Made by a program: the position numbers and the translations under genes
Shown: positions 8,484-18,355 of the stretch, piece after piece
Position numbering within the stretch: the stretch's first letter is position 1
Layout of the letters: each line of letters starts with the position of its first letter
The notes under the pieces: generated by a model
The model's input: the letters and a program-made list of their open reading frames with translations, nothing else
Database searches by the model: none
What the model was told of the DNA's origin: nothing
From: JBIOJM01 sp044450785
Lineage (GTDB): Bacteria > Planctomycetota > Planctomycetia > Isosphaerales > Isosphaeraceae
Reading direction: 5' to 3'
NCBI GenBank assembly: GCA_044450785.1
Contig: JBIOJM010000025.1
Span: 1-49,263 of the forward strand
Length of the DNA: 49,263 nucleotides

Positions 8484-9101
8484 ATGGCCCGCGACAATGA
8501 GGATTCCGTCACCGTCTGGATCGCCTCGCTCAAGGCTGGGGATGCCGACGCCGCCCAGCGGCTCTGGCAGCGCTATTTCGAGGCCCTGGTCCGGCTGGCG
8601 CGCGACCGGCTCCGCGGTGCGCCCCGGACCGTGGCCGACGAGGAAGATGCCGCCCTCAGCGCCTTCGACAGCTTCGTCCGCGGCACCGCCCGCGGACGTT
8701 ATCCCCGGCTCGATGACCGCAATGAGCTCTGGAGGCTGCTGGTGGTGATCACCGAACGGAAGGCCATCGACCAAGCCCGCCGCGAGCGGCGCCAGAAACG
8801 CGGCGGGGGGAGAATCCGGAGCATGCCCGGTCCGGTCGACGCCGATTCTCTCAAAGGGGAGCTGGTGTGCCTCGCCGGGTCCGAGCCGACGCCCGAGTTC
8901 GCCGCGCAGGTGGCCGACGAGTGCCGCCGCCTCCTCGGCGTGCTCCGCGATGATTCCCTCCGGGTCGTCGCGCGGCTGCGGATGGAGGGGTACTCCAACA
9001 AGGAGGTCGCCGATCAACTTGGGTGCAGCCTGCGCACCATAGCCCGCAAGGTCGAGCTGATCCGCAGGAGCTGGCTCACCGAGACCGGGATCGCATCATG
9101 A
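8484..9101 (+). CDS. ECF-family RNA polymerase sigma factor
   Basis: 205 residues. The N-terminal half carries sigma region 2 (DAAQRLWQRYFEALVRLARD ... EEDAALSAFDSF ... LWRLLVVITERKAIDQARRE) and the C-terminal half region 4 with its helix-turn-helix (GYSNKEVADQLGCSLRTIAR). This fits the Sigma70_ECF (PF07638-like) group that is expanded in planctomycetes and often sits next to protein kinases. The start at 8484 (MARDNEDSV) places region 2 at the usual distance; upstream in-frame codons come from non-conserved DNA. The stop overlaps the kinase start (ATGA), so the two are translationally coupled. The kinase probably controls this sigma factor, as known for similar pairs. Its target promoters cannot be read from the window. 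Confidence 0.9.
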   Translation: MARDNEDSVTVWIASLKAGDADAAQRLWQRYFEALVRLARDRLRGAPRTVADEEDAALSAFDSFVRGTARGRYPRLDDRNELWRLLVVITERKAIDQARRERRQKRGGGRIRSMPGPVDADSLKGELVCLAGSEPTPEFAAQVADECRRLLGVLRDDSLRVVARLRMEGYSNKEVADQLGCSLRTIARKVELIRRSWLTETGIAS

Positions 9102-11197
9102 GCGGCAAGACGACACCCGACCGCACCGAGCTGCCCATGGACGTGCTCGACCAGATCGACCGGATCTGCGACCGATTCGAGGCGGCCTGGGAGGCGGGTG
9201 AGCAGCCGCGGATCGAGGACGACCTCGGCCAGATCGCCGAGGCATACCGTCCGGCCCTGCTCCGGGACCTGCTGGCCGCGGAGCTCAACGCCCGCCGCCG
9301 CCTGGGCGAGCAGCCCACCCCCACGGATTACGCGGCCCGATGTCCGGAGCACGCCGAGCGGATCCTCGACCTGTTCCTGGACCTGGAGCTGCTCGAGACG
9401 CCCAAGACCGGGCTGGAGCAACTGGTCGGCCGCTGGGGCGATACGGACGCCGGCAGCGAGCCGGCCCGCGCCGCCGACAGCCTGCAAAGGCTGGGTGGCT
9501 ATCGCATCGATTGCGAGCTGGGCCGTGGCGGCATGGGGGTCGTTTACCGGGCGTTCGACGAGAAGCGCGGCCTGGCGGTGGCGCTCAAGACCCTCAAGCG
9601 GGCCGATTCCACGGCCATCCTCCGCTTCAAGCAAGAGTTCCGGGCCCTGGCCGACGTGTCTCATCCCAACCTGGTGGCGCTCCATGAGCTGACCGCGGAC
9701 GGGCCGACCTGGTTCTTCACCATGGAACTGGTCGAGGGGGTCGATTTCCTGAGCTTTGTGCGATCGGGGACCGGGCGGCCGGCCCCGGTCCCGGAGATGA
9801 CCGAAGACCTCGGACCGCCCTGCCCATCATTACTTGGGACTTCACGATCGGCCGAGGATGCCATTGGCGACACCGAGCCCTTCGACCCGAAGCGGGGCAG
9901 GGTGGGCACCCACGCCCAACCTCATCGGGGATTCAGCCTATCGCCGGCTGTCCTGGCCCGGTTGCGAATCGCCCTTTTGCAAATGGCCGAGGGGATCGCC
10001 GTCGTCCATGAGGCGGGCAAGCTCCACCGCGACCTGAAACCCTCGAACGTACTGGTGACCAGGCAGGGCCGTCTCGTGATTCTTGACTTCGGGCTCGCCG
10101 CCGACCTGGGGGCGTCGGGGCTGCACCAGAGCCTGGTGCCGTACGTCCTCGGCAGCAGCGCCTACATGGCCCCGGAACAGGCAGCAGGACTGCCCGTCTC
10201 CCCGGCTAGCGACTGGTACAGCCTCGGCTCGATGCTCTACGAGGTGCTCACCGGCCACACTCCCTTCCTGGGCCGACCCCACGAAGTGCTGATGGACAAG
10301 CAGCGGTTCGAGCCGCCCGCCCCATCCGAGTTGGTGTCCGGTGTTCCCGACGACCTGAACGCGCTATGCGTCGACCTCCTCCGACGGGATCCGGAGGCGC
10401 GGCCCACGTGCCGCGAACTGCTCCGCCGCCTGGGGAGCCGCACGTTCGAGCCGGACCTCCCCATCCCCCTCCAGCCGTCCGGGCATCAGCTCGCGCACTT
10501 GGTCGGCCGCGGCCGAGAACTCGAGTCACTGGACGCCGCATTCGCGGACGTGGGCCGGGGGCGGACCGTAGCCCTGTACATCCACGGCCCTTCGGGTGTC
10601 GGCAAGACCACCCTGGTCCGACGCTTCCTCGACGATCTGATCGGCCGCGACCAAGCCATTGTCGTGGCGGGCCGGTGCTACGAGCAGGAGTCGGTGCCCT
10701 ACAAGGCACTCGACAGCGTCGTCGATGCTCTGAGTCACTACCTGAAGCGCCTGCCGCTCCTGGAGGCGCAGGCGCTCCTGCCCCGCGACATCGGATCCCT
10801 GGTCCGGGTCTTTCCAACGCTGGAGGAGGCCGAGGCCGTGGCGACGGCGCCACGGCTCACCGCCCTTGTCCCGGACCCGCAAGAGCTGCGGCGCCGCGCC
10901 TTTCGCGCCCTGCGTGAGCTCCTGGCCCGCCTGGGAGACCGCCGTCCGCTGGTCCTGGCGATCGATGATCTGCAATGGGGCGACTCCGACAGCGCGGTCC
11001 TTCTCTCGGAACTCCTCCGTCCACCCGCCGCGCCACGGCTCCTTCTTTTGGGCTGTTACCGCAGCGACGATGCGGCGACAAGCCCGCTTCTGCGAGCACT
11101 CCTCGAGGTCCACGAAGGGGGAGGCCCCAGCGTCGACCGTCGGATGCTGGCCCTGGGGACGCTGGAGCCCGCGGACGCCCTTGGCCTGGCGCTCTAA
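9098..11197 (+). CDS. Ser/Thr protein kinase-ATPase, N-terminal part, ended by an in-frame TAA
   Basis: 699 residues before a TAA at 11195-11197. After a helical N-terminus (about 1-130) comes a Hanks-type kinase domain: Gly loop LGRGGMGVVYRAF, catalytic Lys in VALKTLK, HRDLKPSN, DFG and MAPEQ, ending near residue 445. A STAND/AAA-like ATPase follows, with Walker A GPSGVGKTT near residue 497 and Walker B LVLAIDDLQWGD near 618. This kinase-ATPase-helical repeat order is that of PknK-like regulators. The frame continues unbroken after the TAA with the remaining ATPase and repeat region, so the original gene was about 1,400 codons (9098-13309). A C-to-T change in a CAA codon would explain the stop. 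The kinase domain itself is complete, so a truncated product could still phosphorylate targets. The gene overlaps the sigma factor gene by four bases. Confidence 0.9.
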   Translation: MSGKTTPDRTELPMDVLDQIDRICDRFEAAWEAGEQPRIEDDLGQIAEAYRPALLRDLLAAELNARRRLGEQPTPTDYAARCPEHAERILDLFLDLELLETPKTGLEQLVGRWGDTDAGSEPARAADSLQRLGGYRIDCELGRGGMGVVYRAFDEKRGLAVALKTLKRADSTAILRFKQEFRALADVSHPNLVALHELTADGPTWFFTMELVEGVDFLSFVRSGTGRPAPVPEMTEDLGPPCPSLLGTSRSAEDAIGDTEPFDPKRGRVGTHAQPHRGFSLSPAVLARLRIALLQMAEGIAVVHEAGKLHRDLKPSNVLVTRQGRLVILDFGLAADLGASGLHQSLVPYVLGSSAYMAPEQAAGLPVSPASDWYSLGSMLYEVLTGHTPFLGRPHEVLMDKQRFEPPAPSELVSGVPDDLNALCVDLLRRDPEARPTCRELLRRLGSRTFEPDLPIPLQPSGHQLAHLVGRGRELESLDAAFADVGRGRTVALYIHGPSGVGKTTLVRRFLDDLIGRDQAIVVAGRCYEQESVPYKALDSVVDALSHYLKRLPLLEAQALLPRDIGSLVRVFPTLEEAEAVATAPRLTALVPDPQELRRRAFRALRELLARLGDRRPLVLAIDDLQWGDSDSAVLLSELLRPPAAPRLLLLGCYRSDDAATSPLLRALLEVHEGGGPSVDRRMLALGTLEPADALGLAL

Positions 11198-13309
11198 CTC
11201 CTTGGCAGCGAGGACCAAGCGGCCCACGCCCACGCCGTGGCCATCGCCCGCGAGTCGGGTGGGAACCCGTTCTTCGTCGCCGAGCTCGTGCGGTACGTCC
11301 AGGCCGATGCCGGCCTCTTGCACCGTGTGCCGGGGGCCAATGAGGTGGCCTTTGACGAGGTGCTCTGGGCGCGCGTCCGGCGCTTGCCGGAGCAGGCGCG
11401 GCGCCTCCTGGAGGTCGTCGCCGTCTCGGGCCGGCCGCTCGGCCAGGCGGATGCGTACCGGGCCGCCGAGCTGGGCGCCAGCGCGCAAAAGGCACTACCT
11501 CTCCTGCGCTCCGGCCGGCTGATCCGCAGCACCGGCCCGGCGGAGCGGGACGAAATCGAGACCTACCACGACCGCGTGCGCGAGGCGGTGGTTGCCCGCG
11601 TCCCACCGATCATCTTGGCAGGCCACCACCGACGCCTCGCGCAGGTGCTGGAGTCCTCGGGCGGGGCCGATCCCGAGGTCCTGGCCGTCCACTTTCACGG
11701 CGCCTTTGAACACGAGCGCGCGGGGGTGTATTACGCGCAGGCGGCCGGGCAGGCGGCGGAGGCACTGGCCTTCGACCGCGCCGCCAAGCTGTACCGCCTG
11801 GCCCTGGAGCTGCGACCGGGGGACGACGCCCTTGCGCGCCGGCTCCGGACGGGGCTCGCGGATGCCCTTGCGAACGCCGGGCGCGGCCCCGAGGCGGCGC
11901 GGGAATACCTGGCCGCGGCCGCTGGGGCCACGGTCGCCGAGACATTCGAACTCCGACGGCGCGCCGCCGCGCAGTTCTTGATCACAGGCCACCTTGACGA
12001 AGGACACGCGCAGCTCGGTGCGGTCCTGAAAGGGGTCGGGATGACCCTACCGGGCACGCCCCGGCGCGCCATCGTGTCCCTGATCCTCAATCGGATCAAG
12101 ATCCGCTTGCGTGGACTCCAATTTCGCCCGCGCGACGCCAGCCAGGTCTCCGCGGAGGACCTGACCCGGCTCGACGTCTGCTGGGCGGCGGCCAGCGGCC
12201 TGGGGATCATCGACCCGATCCGGGGGGCGGATTTCCAGGCCCGAGGCCTCCTGCTGGCACTGCGAGCGGGCGAGCCCTATCGGATCGGCCGAGCCCTGGC
12301 CTTGGAAGCGTCGTACGTCTCGGTCGCGGGCGGGCGCAGCGAACGCCGAGTCTCCGAGCTCGTGCGAATTGTCGAGCAGATCGCGCAACGGCTGGATAAC
12401 CCCTACATCTGGGGCGGCGTCTTCATTGCGCAGGGGGTTGCGGCGTACATGAGTGGGCAGTGGACGCGGGGGGGCGAACTCTGCGACCGGGCCGCAGACA
12501 TCTTACGCACGCGTTGCACCGGAGTCACCTTTGAACTCGATTCGGTGATTCTCTGTTCCCTCTGGTCACTTCAGTTCCGGGGAGAGGTCGCCGAGCTGGG
12601 CCGCCGCTGGCCAGTCGTCCTCAAGGAGGCACTGGAACGGGGTGACCGCCACATCGTGACGAACCTGAGCACCTTCCTGATGTCGACTCTTCGCCTTGCC
12701 GCGGACGACCCGGAAGGGGCCCTTGCCACGTTGCGGCCGGCCCTGGGCCAGTGGACTCCGCAAGGATTTCATGTCCAGCACAACGAATGGTTCGGCGCGG
12801 AGGTCCAGATCAGGCTGTACCGTGGGGACGGCGTCGGCGCCTGGACCTTCCTCACGACACGGTACGCGCCGTCGCTCATCCGATCGCACCTCATGCGCCT
12901 CCAAAAGATCAAGGTGTTCTTCTACGAGCGGCGGGCGCGCTGTGCGCTGGCCGCGGCCTTTGGCGCCGCCCAACCCGGCCCGCTCCTGCGTGCCGCCGAG
13001 CGCGACGCGCGGTGGCTGCACCGCGAGGGGATGGCGTGGTCCAGGGCCCTGGCCTACCCGATCCGCGCCGGGGTCGCCGCCGCCCGGGGCGACAGGTCAC
13101 GAGCAGCGAGCCTGTTCGCCCTAGCGGTGACTCAGCTCGAGGCCGTGGACATGAATCTTTACGCCGGCGCCTCACGCCGCCGGCTGGGCGAGATCCTCGG
13201 GGGAGATGAGGGCCGAGCACAGGTGGAGAGGGCCGATTCCTGGATGAGCCGGCAGGGCATCCAGAACCCAGCCCGCATGGCGGATGTGTTCGCGCCCGCC
13301 GTCGCCTGA
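11198..13309 (+). pseudogene. C-terminal half of the kinase-ATPase gene, in frame after the stop
   Basis: The same frame as the kinase resumes directly after the TAA (LLGSEDQAAHAHAVAIARES) and continues to a TGA at 13307-13309. The first usable internal start is GTG at 11237, with no convincing ribosome site. NPFFVAELVRYV and LPEQARRLLEVVAVSGRPL are the end of a MalT/AAA_16-type ATPase module (compare 'GNPFFL.EL...L'). The rest is a run of helical, Ala/Arg-rich repeats of TPR type (AGVYYAQAAGQAAEALAFDRA ends one unit). On its own it lacks the Walker motifs, so it should be inactive as an ATPase. It is best read as the stranded 3' part of one broken gene, unless the TAA is a sequencing error or is read through. 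Confidence 0.8.
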
Positions 13310-13328
13310 GGGACATTGGAGTGCCGCC

Positions 13329-14696
13329 TCACGGTTTCGCCGGCAAGAGCTTGACGACGGCGGCGGTCATGGCGCGCACACCCGTGGCGATGCTCGGGCC
13401 CGGCTCGGGGTAGTACTTCGCCGAGTGCAGCGCGGGCAAGGTCTCGCCTTTTGCGCTCGCCGCTCCGATCCGCTCCTGGCTCATGGTGCCCAGCCAGAAC
13501 ATGCAGATCGGGACGTTGCCCTCGCTATAGAGGGCGAAGTCCTCGGCCCCCATGACCGGCTTGGCCGGCTTGACGTTGGACGAGCCCAGAACCTCCGCGA
13601 AGGCCGGCACCACGCGCGCGACCAGCTCGGGCGTGTTGATCGTGGGCGGCGTGCTCTCCTCGATTTCGACGGTCGGCTCGGGAGCTTGATGGGCCTGGGC
13701 GAGCGCCATCACACGCCGTTTGATCGCCGCAATGAGCTGCTGGCGGACCGGTTCGCTGAACGACCGGAGGGTGAGCTGGAGCTTGACCTCGTCCGGGATG
13801 ATGTTGTGCTTGGTGCCGCCGTGAATCGAGCCCACGGTCACGACGGCCGGCTCGCTCGGCTCGACCTCGCGGCTGACGATCGTCTGGAGATCGACGATGA
13901 CGAGCGCGGCCAGTACGATCGGGTCGACCGTGCGATGCGGCCACGCGCCATGCCCGCCCTTGCCGCGGATGATGATGGAGAGGGAGGTCGAGCTGGCGAG
14001 CGTTGGCCCCGAGCAGTAGCGGACCGTCCCCACGGGCTCGTCGGGCCGGCAGTGCAGGGCCAGCGCGAAGTTGGGCTTGGGGAATCGGGTATAGAGGCCG
14101 TCCTTGAGCATCGCCGCGGCCCCGTCGACGGCCTCCTCCGCGGGCTGCCCGACCAGGACGACTGTGCCCGCCCACCGGTCCTTGTGCTCCGCCAGCCAGC
14201 GTGCGGTCCCGACGAAGCTGGCCATGTGGATGTCGTGGCCACAGGCGTGCATCACGCCGACCTCGCGCCCCGCCTTGTCGCGAGTCTTGACTTTGCTGGC
14301 GTAGGGGAGCCCCGTTTCCTCGACCACCGGCAGCGCGTCCATGTCGGTCCGGACGAGCACCACCGGCCCCTCGCCATTCTTGATGAGACCGACCACCCCC
14401 AGCTTGCCGACGCCCGTGGTCACGTCTGCCCCGGCTTTCCTCAGCTCAAGGGCGATCCGTTTCGATGTCTCGACTTCTTGCAAGGACAACTCGGGGTGAG
14501 TGTGAAGCTGGGTGTAGAGCGCGATCAGCGCGTCGAGGTGCGATTCGATCCAGGGATCGGCGGCGGCCGGGGCCTTATCATCGGCCCGGTTCGGCTCGGA
14601 TTTGACGACGGCGGGCAAGAACACCGCCCAGGCCGCGACCATCGAGAGGCAAAGCGCGCTTCGCCATCGCCCCAGATCAAGCCATCCGCGCATCAT
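13329..14696 (-). CDS. Exported M20-family amidohydrolase
   Basis: 455 residues with a signal peptide (hydrophobic LCLSMVAAWAVFLPAVV after a basic start), so the enzyme probably acts outside the cytoplasm. It belongs to the M20 amidohydrolase group (hippurate, IAA-amino acid and N-acyl-amino acid hydrolases). Metal-site residues are in MHACGHDIHMASF (Cys152, His154) and GQPAEEAVDGA (Glu187/188). The dimerisation (lid) domain contains GKGGHGAWPHRTVDPI, and a late His lies in PALHSAKYYPE. The Cys in HACGHD is typical of the aminoacylase/HipO subgroup. An AGAGGAGC lies nine bases before the ATG. Substrate is unknown; an N-acyl or N-aryl amino acid is likely. The gene converges on the kinase gene with an 18-base gap. 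Confidence 0.9.
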   Translation of the reverse strand: MMRGWLDLGRWRSALCLSMVAAWAVFLPAVVKSEPNRADDKAPAAADPWIESHLDALIALYTQLHTHPELSLQEVETSKRIALELRKAGADVTTGVGKLGVVGLIKNGEGPVVLVRTDMDALPVVEETGLPYASKVKTRDKAGREVGVMHACGHDIHMASFVGTARWLAEHKDRWAGTVVLVGQPAEEAVDGAAAMLKDGLYTRFPKPNFALALHCRPDEPVGTVRYCSGPTLASSTSLSIIIRGKGGHGAWPHRTVDPIVLAALVIVDLQTIVSREVEPSEPAVVTVGSIHGGTKHNIIPDEVKLQLTLRSFSEPVRQQLIAAIKRRVMALAQAHQAPEPTVEIEESTPPTINTPELVARVVPAFAEVLGSSNVKPAKPVMGAEDFALYSEGNVPICMFWLGTMSQERIGAASAKGETLPALHSAKYYPEPGPSIATGVRAMTAAVVKLLPAKP

Positions 14697-14821
14697 TGGG
14701 TCACGCTCCTCTTGGGGTTGCGGTCAAGGCCGGATCAGGCGATTACGAACTGCGCGAAAACAACTTGCCGGAAAGTCGTCTTTCGCAGAGCGAAAGGCGA
14801 CACTTATTTCCGCGCAGCGCC

Positions 14822-15142
14822 TTAGTCGAATCCCATTTGTTTCTGATACGCCATCGCCTTGGCATGCTCGGCCTCGGGGATGCGCCCGCACCGTTGGTAG
14901 ATCACGGACAGGGCGGTATAGCTGAAGGCATCGTCGGGCTCCAGCTCCACGACTTTGCGGGCGTGGGCGATGGCTTCGTCCGCGTTGGCCAGATCGGCGT
15001 AAAGCTTGGCGAGCATCCCATGGCCGACGGCGAAGCCGGCATCGAGCGCGACCGCCTCCTCGAGCTTGGCGATGGCACCGTCCTTGTCTCCACCGTCGCG
15101 GAGGGTGGCGGCCTGGTCATAAAGTTCGTTCGGGGTGGGCAT
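14822..15142 (-). CDS. Small tetratricopeptide-repeat protein
   Basis: 106 residues forming about two and a half TPR units: ELYDQAATLRDGGDKDGAIAK, then AVGHGMLAKLYADLANADEA and FSYTALSVIYQRCGRIPEAE. The W/L/G/Y/A/P spacing of TPR helices is clear. There is no signal peptide, so it is probably a cytoplasmic scaffold or co-chaperone-like protein. A divergent promoter region of about 210 bases separates it from the alpha/beta hydrolase gene. The 125 bases between its stop and the amidohydrolase start show no gene. Confidence 0.85.
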   Translation of the reverse strand: MPTPNELYDQAATLRDGGDKDGAIAKLEEAVALDAGFAVGHGMLAKLYADLANADEAIAHARKVVELEPDDAFSYTALSVIYQRCGRIPEAEHAKAMAYQKQMGFD

Positions 15143-15356
15143 GGCTGCGAATCCTGTCCCGGGTTGCGGCTTGAAATTCCAGGATCATTCTAAGGCGTCG
15201 ATCGGTCCGGCCGCCAGACCCGGGCTGCCTGGCCCGGTCGATCACCCCGGTGAGACCGCGTGGCCAGCGGCCGCGCTGGCTCGCATCACCGGTTCGAATC
15301 GCATAAAATGGGTCCCACGGAATTGTCCGGTGACCAGTCTCAAAGGGAGGACTTCG

Positions 15357-16142
15357 ATGCGTTTGGCCTACAGTGACGTGGGACCGGGTCCCGCCGTCGT
15401 CTTGCTCCACGGTTTTCCTCTCTCCAAGGCAATGTGGCAGGAGCAGCTTTCGGGAATCGGCTCGACCTATCGGGTGATCGCGCCGGATTTGCGGGGCCAC
15501 GGCGAATCGCCCGCGCCCGAGGGCGTGTACACGATGGACGAGATGGCGGACGACGTGATCGAGCTGCTCGAAACCCTGCACATCACCGAGCGGATTGTGC
15601 TCGGGGGCCTGTCGATGGGTGGTTACGTGGCGCTCGCGCTCGTGGCGCGGCACCCCGAGCGCGTGCGGGCATTGATGTTGATGGATACTCGCGCCGGTGC
15701 CGACACACCCGATGCCGCACAGGGCCGTGAAGCCACCGCGCGGGCCGTGCTCGAGGCTCACAAGGCGACTCCCGTGGTCGATGCCATGCTCCCTAAACTC
15801 TTCAGCAAGGTGACGCTGGAACAAAGTCCGGAGCGGGTTGAACCCATGCGGACCGTGATGGAACAGACCTCGGCCCGAGGGATCGCCGGGGCTTTACGGG
15901 GCATGGCCAAGCGCCCCGACCGCCGTGCTGACCTGGCTGCGATTTCGGTCCCAACTCTGGTTCTCGTGGGTGAGCAGGACGTGATCACACCCCCCGCTGA
16001 AGCGAAGGCCTTGGCCGATGCCATCCCGGGCGCTCGGCTCGAGATCGTTCCCCGCGCGGGGCACATGGCTCCCTATGAGAATCCCGCCGTCGCCAACGCC
16101 GTCATCCTCCAGTTCCTGAAAAGCCTGGAGGATCGACGTTGA
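15357..16142 (+). CDS. Alpha/beta-fold hydrolase
   Basis: 261 residues, full length for a single-domain hydrolase. The oxyanion region is VVLLHGFPLS, followed by APDLRGHGESPAP and the nucleophile elbow GLSMGG (Ser86). The acid is Asp208 in VLVGEQDVITP and the catalytic His is His236 in RAGHMAPYENP, so the triad is complete. The overall layout is close to 3-oxoadipate enol-lactonase and related esterases, but the substrate cannot be told. AAAGGGAGGA precedes the ATG at 15357. The stop overlaps the start of the RNase D gene by one base (TGATG), indicating an operon. Confidence 0.9.
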   Translation: MRLAYSDVGPGPAVVLLHGFPLSKAMWQEQLSGIGSTYRVIAPDLRGHGESPAPEGVYTMDEMADDVIELLETLHITERIVLGGLSMGGYVALALVARHPERVRALMLMDTRAGADTPDAAQGREATARAVLEAHKATPVVDAMLPKLFSKVTLEQSPERVEPMRTVMEQTSARGIAGALRGMAKRPDRRADLAAISVPTLVLVGEQDVITPPAEAKALADAIPGARLEIVPRAGHMAPYENPAVANAVILQFLKSLEDRR

Positions 16143-17344
16143 TGGCCGATGTCACCGGTGAAGCGATCGTCACCACGCCGGCCCAGCTCGAGGAGCTGGT
16201 CGACCATCTACGGGCGAGCGGCCGGTTTGCGCTCGATACGGAGTTCGTCTCCGAAGACACGTTCGAGCCGGTTTTGTGCCTGATCCAACTGGCGACTCGC
16301 GAGCGCGTGGCGGTGATCGACCCGCTGGCGGTTCGTGACTTGAGCCCCTTCTGGGAGTTGGTCCACGACCCGTCGGTCGAGGTCGTGATGCATGCGGCGG
16401 GTGAGGATTTGAGGATCTGCCTGCTGGAGACCGGATCGCTCCCGCGGCGCGTCTTCGACGTCCAGATCGCCGCGGGCCTGACGGGCGTCAATTACCCCCT
16501 TTCTCTGGTGAACCTGGTCGGGCAGGTTCTTGGCATCAGCCTGGCCGGCAGCGAGACCCGCACCGACTGGCGGGATCGCCCGCTCAGCGCGGCCCAGCTT
16601 CATTACGCGCTGGATGACGTCCGGTACCTGCTCGACGTGGCCGACCATTTCGCCGGCCGCCTGACCCAACTTGAGCGCACAGCCTGGGCCGAGGCCGAGT
16701 TCAACGCATTCATCGAATCGATCGCCCGGCGCGCCGCCGATGACCGCTGGCGACGGCTGCCGGGCCTGCAGCTTCTCGGCCGCCGCAGCCTCGAGATGGC
16801 ACGCCGGCTCTCCGCCTGGCGCGAGGGCGAGGCACGCCGGCAGGACCGGCCCATGCGCCAGGTCCTGCGCGACGATCTCCTGGTGGGCATCGCCAAGCGC
16901 CAGCCCACGAATCGCCGCGCCCTCGAGGCCCTCCGCGACTTCAACCGGCCCGCACTCTTGAATCGCGCTCAAGAGATCCTGGCCACCCTGGACGCGGCCC
17001 GCGCCGTGCCGGAAGACCAGCTTCCGGAGTTTCCCGCCCGGTACGAAGAACCGCCCGGCCTCTCCACGGTCACCAACGTGCTCTCCGCCGCCCTTGCGCA
17101 TCGCTGCGCGCAAAACCAGATCGCCGGCTCGATGGTGGCCAACGTCGCCGATCTCAAACATCTCGTCCGCTGGCACCTGGAAGGCCGCGACGATTCACGC
17201 CGGCCGCTGTTGCTCGATGGGTGGCGTCACGAGTTCTGCGGACAGTTCCTGCTCGATGTGCTCGAGGGCCGGCTGGCCTTGCGAGTCGTCGACCCCCAGA
17301 GTGAGTTTCCCGTCGCGCTCGAGCCGACTCAACGAGGCGATTGA
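16142..17344 (+). CDS. rnd: Ribonuclease D-like 3'-5' exonuclease
   Basis: 400 residues. The DEDDy exonuclease signature is complete: Asp32 and Glu34 in LDTEFVSE, Asp89 in HAAGEDLRI, and Tyr155/Asp159 in HYALDDVRYLLDV. An HRDC-like helical domain follows (residues of about 210-290: LSAWREGEARRQDRPMRQVL, then DDLLVGIAKRQP). The known role of RNase D is trimming the 3' ends of tRNA and other stable RNAs with divalent metal ions. The ATG at 16142 overlaps the hydrolase stop. The C-terminal 100 residues appear to hold a second, less conserved HRDC-like unit. Confidence 0.88.
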   Translation: MADVTGEAIVTTPAQLEELVDHLRASGRFALDTEFVSEDTFEPVLCLIQLATRERVAVIDPLAVRDLSPFWELVHDPSVEVVMHAAGEDLRICLLETGSLPRRVFDVQIAAGLTGVNYPLSLVNLVGQVLGISLAGSETRTDWRDRPLSAAQLHYALDDVRYLLDVADHFAGRLTQLERTAWAEAEFNAFIESIARRAADDRWRRLPGLQLLGRRSLEMARRLSAWREGEARRQDRPMRQVLRDDLLVGIAKRQPTNRRALEALRDFNRPALLNRAQEILATLDAARAVPEDQLPEFPARYEEPPGLSTVTNVLSAALAHRCAQNQIAGSMVANVADLKHLVRWHLEGRDDSRRPLLLDGWRHEFCGQFLLDVLEGRLALRVVDPQSEFPVALEPTQRGD

Positions 17345-17381
17345 GGCTTTTTCCGCCACGAGCGTGCCAGGCAGGACGACC

Positions 17382-18218
17382 ATGAAGCGAGTTCTGAGTT
17401 GCTTCACCAACTGCTACGGTGAAGCGGGCGTCTGGACGGCAGTCGCACGGATCCGGGAGGCCGGCATCAACCATCTGGAGCTGGCGATGCGGGGGCACAA
17501 TTTCGGCGGCCTGGTGATTCCCGAATCGGCGGTGGTCACCGAGAAAGCCGACGACGCGACGGCGCAGGCCTTTTGCGACCACCTGGCCCGGCATGGGGTC
17601 GAGGTGAGCGGGTGCAACGTCGGCGGGGCCGACATGCTCACGCGCGAGGGGGCCGACTTGACCGAGCGGCGGATCCAGTTCGCGGCGCGCTGGTTCGGCG
17701 TCAAGGTGTGCATTTCGGGCGCCGGTCGACCGGCCGGCGCCGCCGAACGACGCACGATCGTCACACACCTGCGGCGACTCGGCGACTTCGCCGCCCAGAC
17801 CGGCGTGACCCTGGCACTGGAAACCCACATCGGGCCGACCCAGAACGCCCGGGCCATGCTCGACCTGATCGGCGAGGTCGATCATCCCCAGGTCCGGCTC
17901 AACTTCGACACGGGCAACATCGCCTATTACAACAAGGGAGTCGATCCCTGCGACGAGCTCGAGCAGGTCAAGCACCTGGTGCGGAATGTCCATCTCAAGG
18001 ACAATCGCGGCGGATTCGAGGATTGGTACTTCCCCGCCGTGGGCGATGCCGGCGCCGTCGATTTCGCACGGGTCCGAGAGATCCTCGACGGCGTGGGCTT
18101 CACCGGTCCATACACGATCGAAATCGAGGGGATCGGCGGCGAGCCCGAGCCGGGCCTGGAGGAGAGGCAGCAGCGCGTGGTGCGCAGCGTCGCCCATCTG
18201 CGATCCTGCGGTTATTGA
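17382..18218 (+). CDS. Sugar phosphate isomerase/epimerase (xylose isomerase-like TIM barrel)
   Basis: 278 residues of the AP-endonuclease-2/xylose-isomerase-like TIM-barrel family. Typical metal-site strands are visible: LALETHIGPT (Glu), VRLNFDTGNI (Asp), VRNVHLKDNRGGF (His and Asp) and YTIEIEGIGGE (Glu). The planctomycete expansion of this family includes ketose epimerases and 3-dehydroshikimate-dehydratase-like enzymes; the exact sugar cannot be deduced. It lies 37 bases after rnd on the same strand and may share its transcript. GGCAGGACGACC provides a weak ribosome site before the ATG. Confidence 0.87.
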   Translation: MKRVLSCFTNCYGEAGVWTAVARIREAGINHLELAMRGHNFGGLVIPESAVVTEKADDATAQAFCDHLARHGVEVSGCNVGGADMLTREGADLTERRIQFAARWFGVKVCISGAGRPAGAAERRTIVTHLRRLGDFAAQTGVTLALETHIGPTQNARAMLDLIGEVDHPQVRLNFDTGNIAYYNKGVDPCDELEQVKHLVRNVHLKDNRGGFEDWYFPAVGDAGAVDFARVREILDGVGFTGPYTIEIEGIGGEPEPGLEERQQRVVRSVAHLRSCGY

Positions 18219-18355
18219 TTTGACCTGCGACGCGGATAAGCCTACTCTACGTGGTCAAGGGGCCGGTCTGTCGTGCAACGGTCCCGACAGGCAAGGTCCG
18301 CCCTTGGGGACCGATCCTGGCCAACTGACTTTTCGACGAGACGAGGAGGATCACC

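Noticed and set aside
11195..11197. Recoding of the kinase stop as selenocysteine, given the nearby tRNA-Sec
   Set aside because: The codon is TAA, not TGA, so selenocysteine insertion cannot apply.
13284..14825. 513-codon plus-strand open frame
   Set aside because: It is antisense to the complete M20 amidohydrolase gene and carries no recognisable motif.
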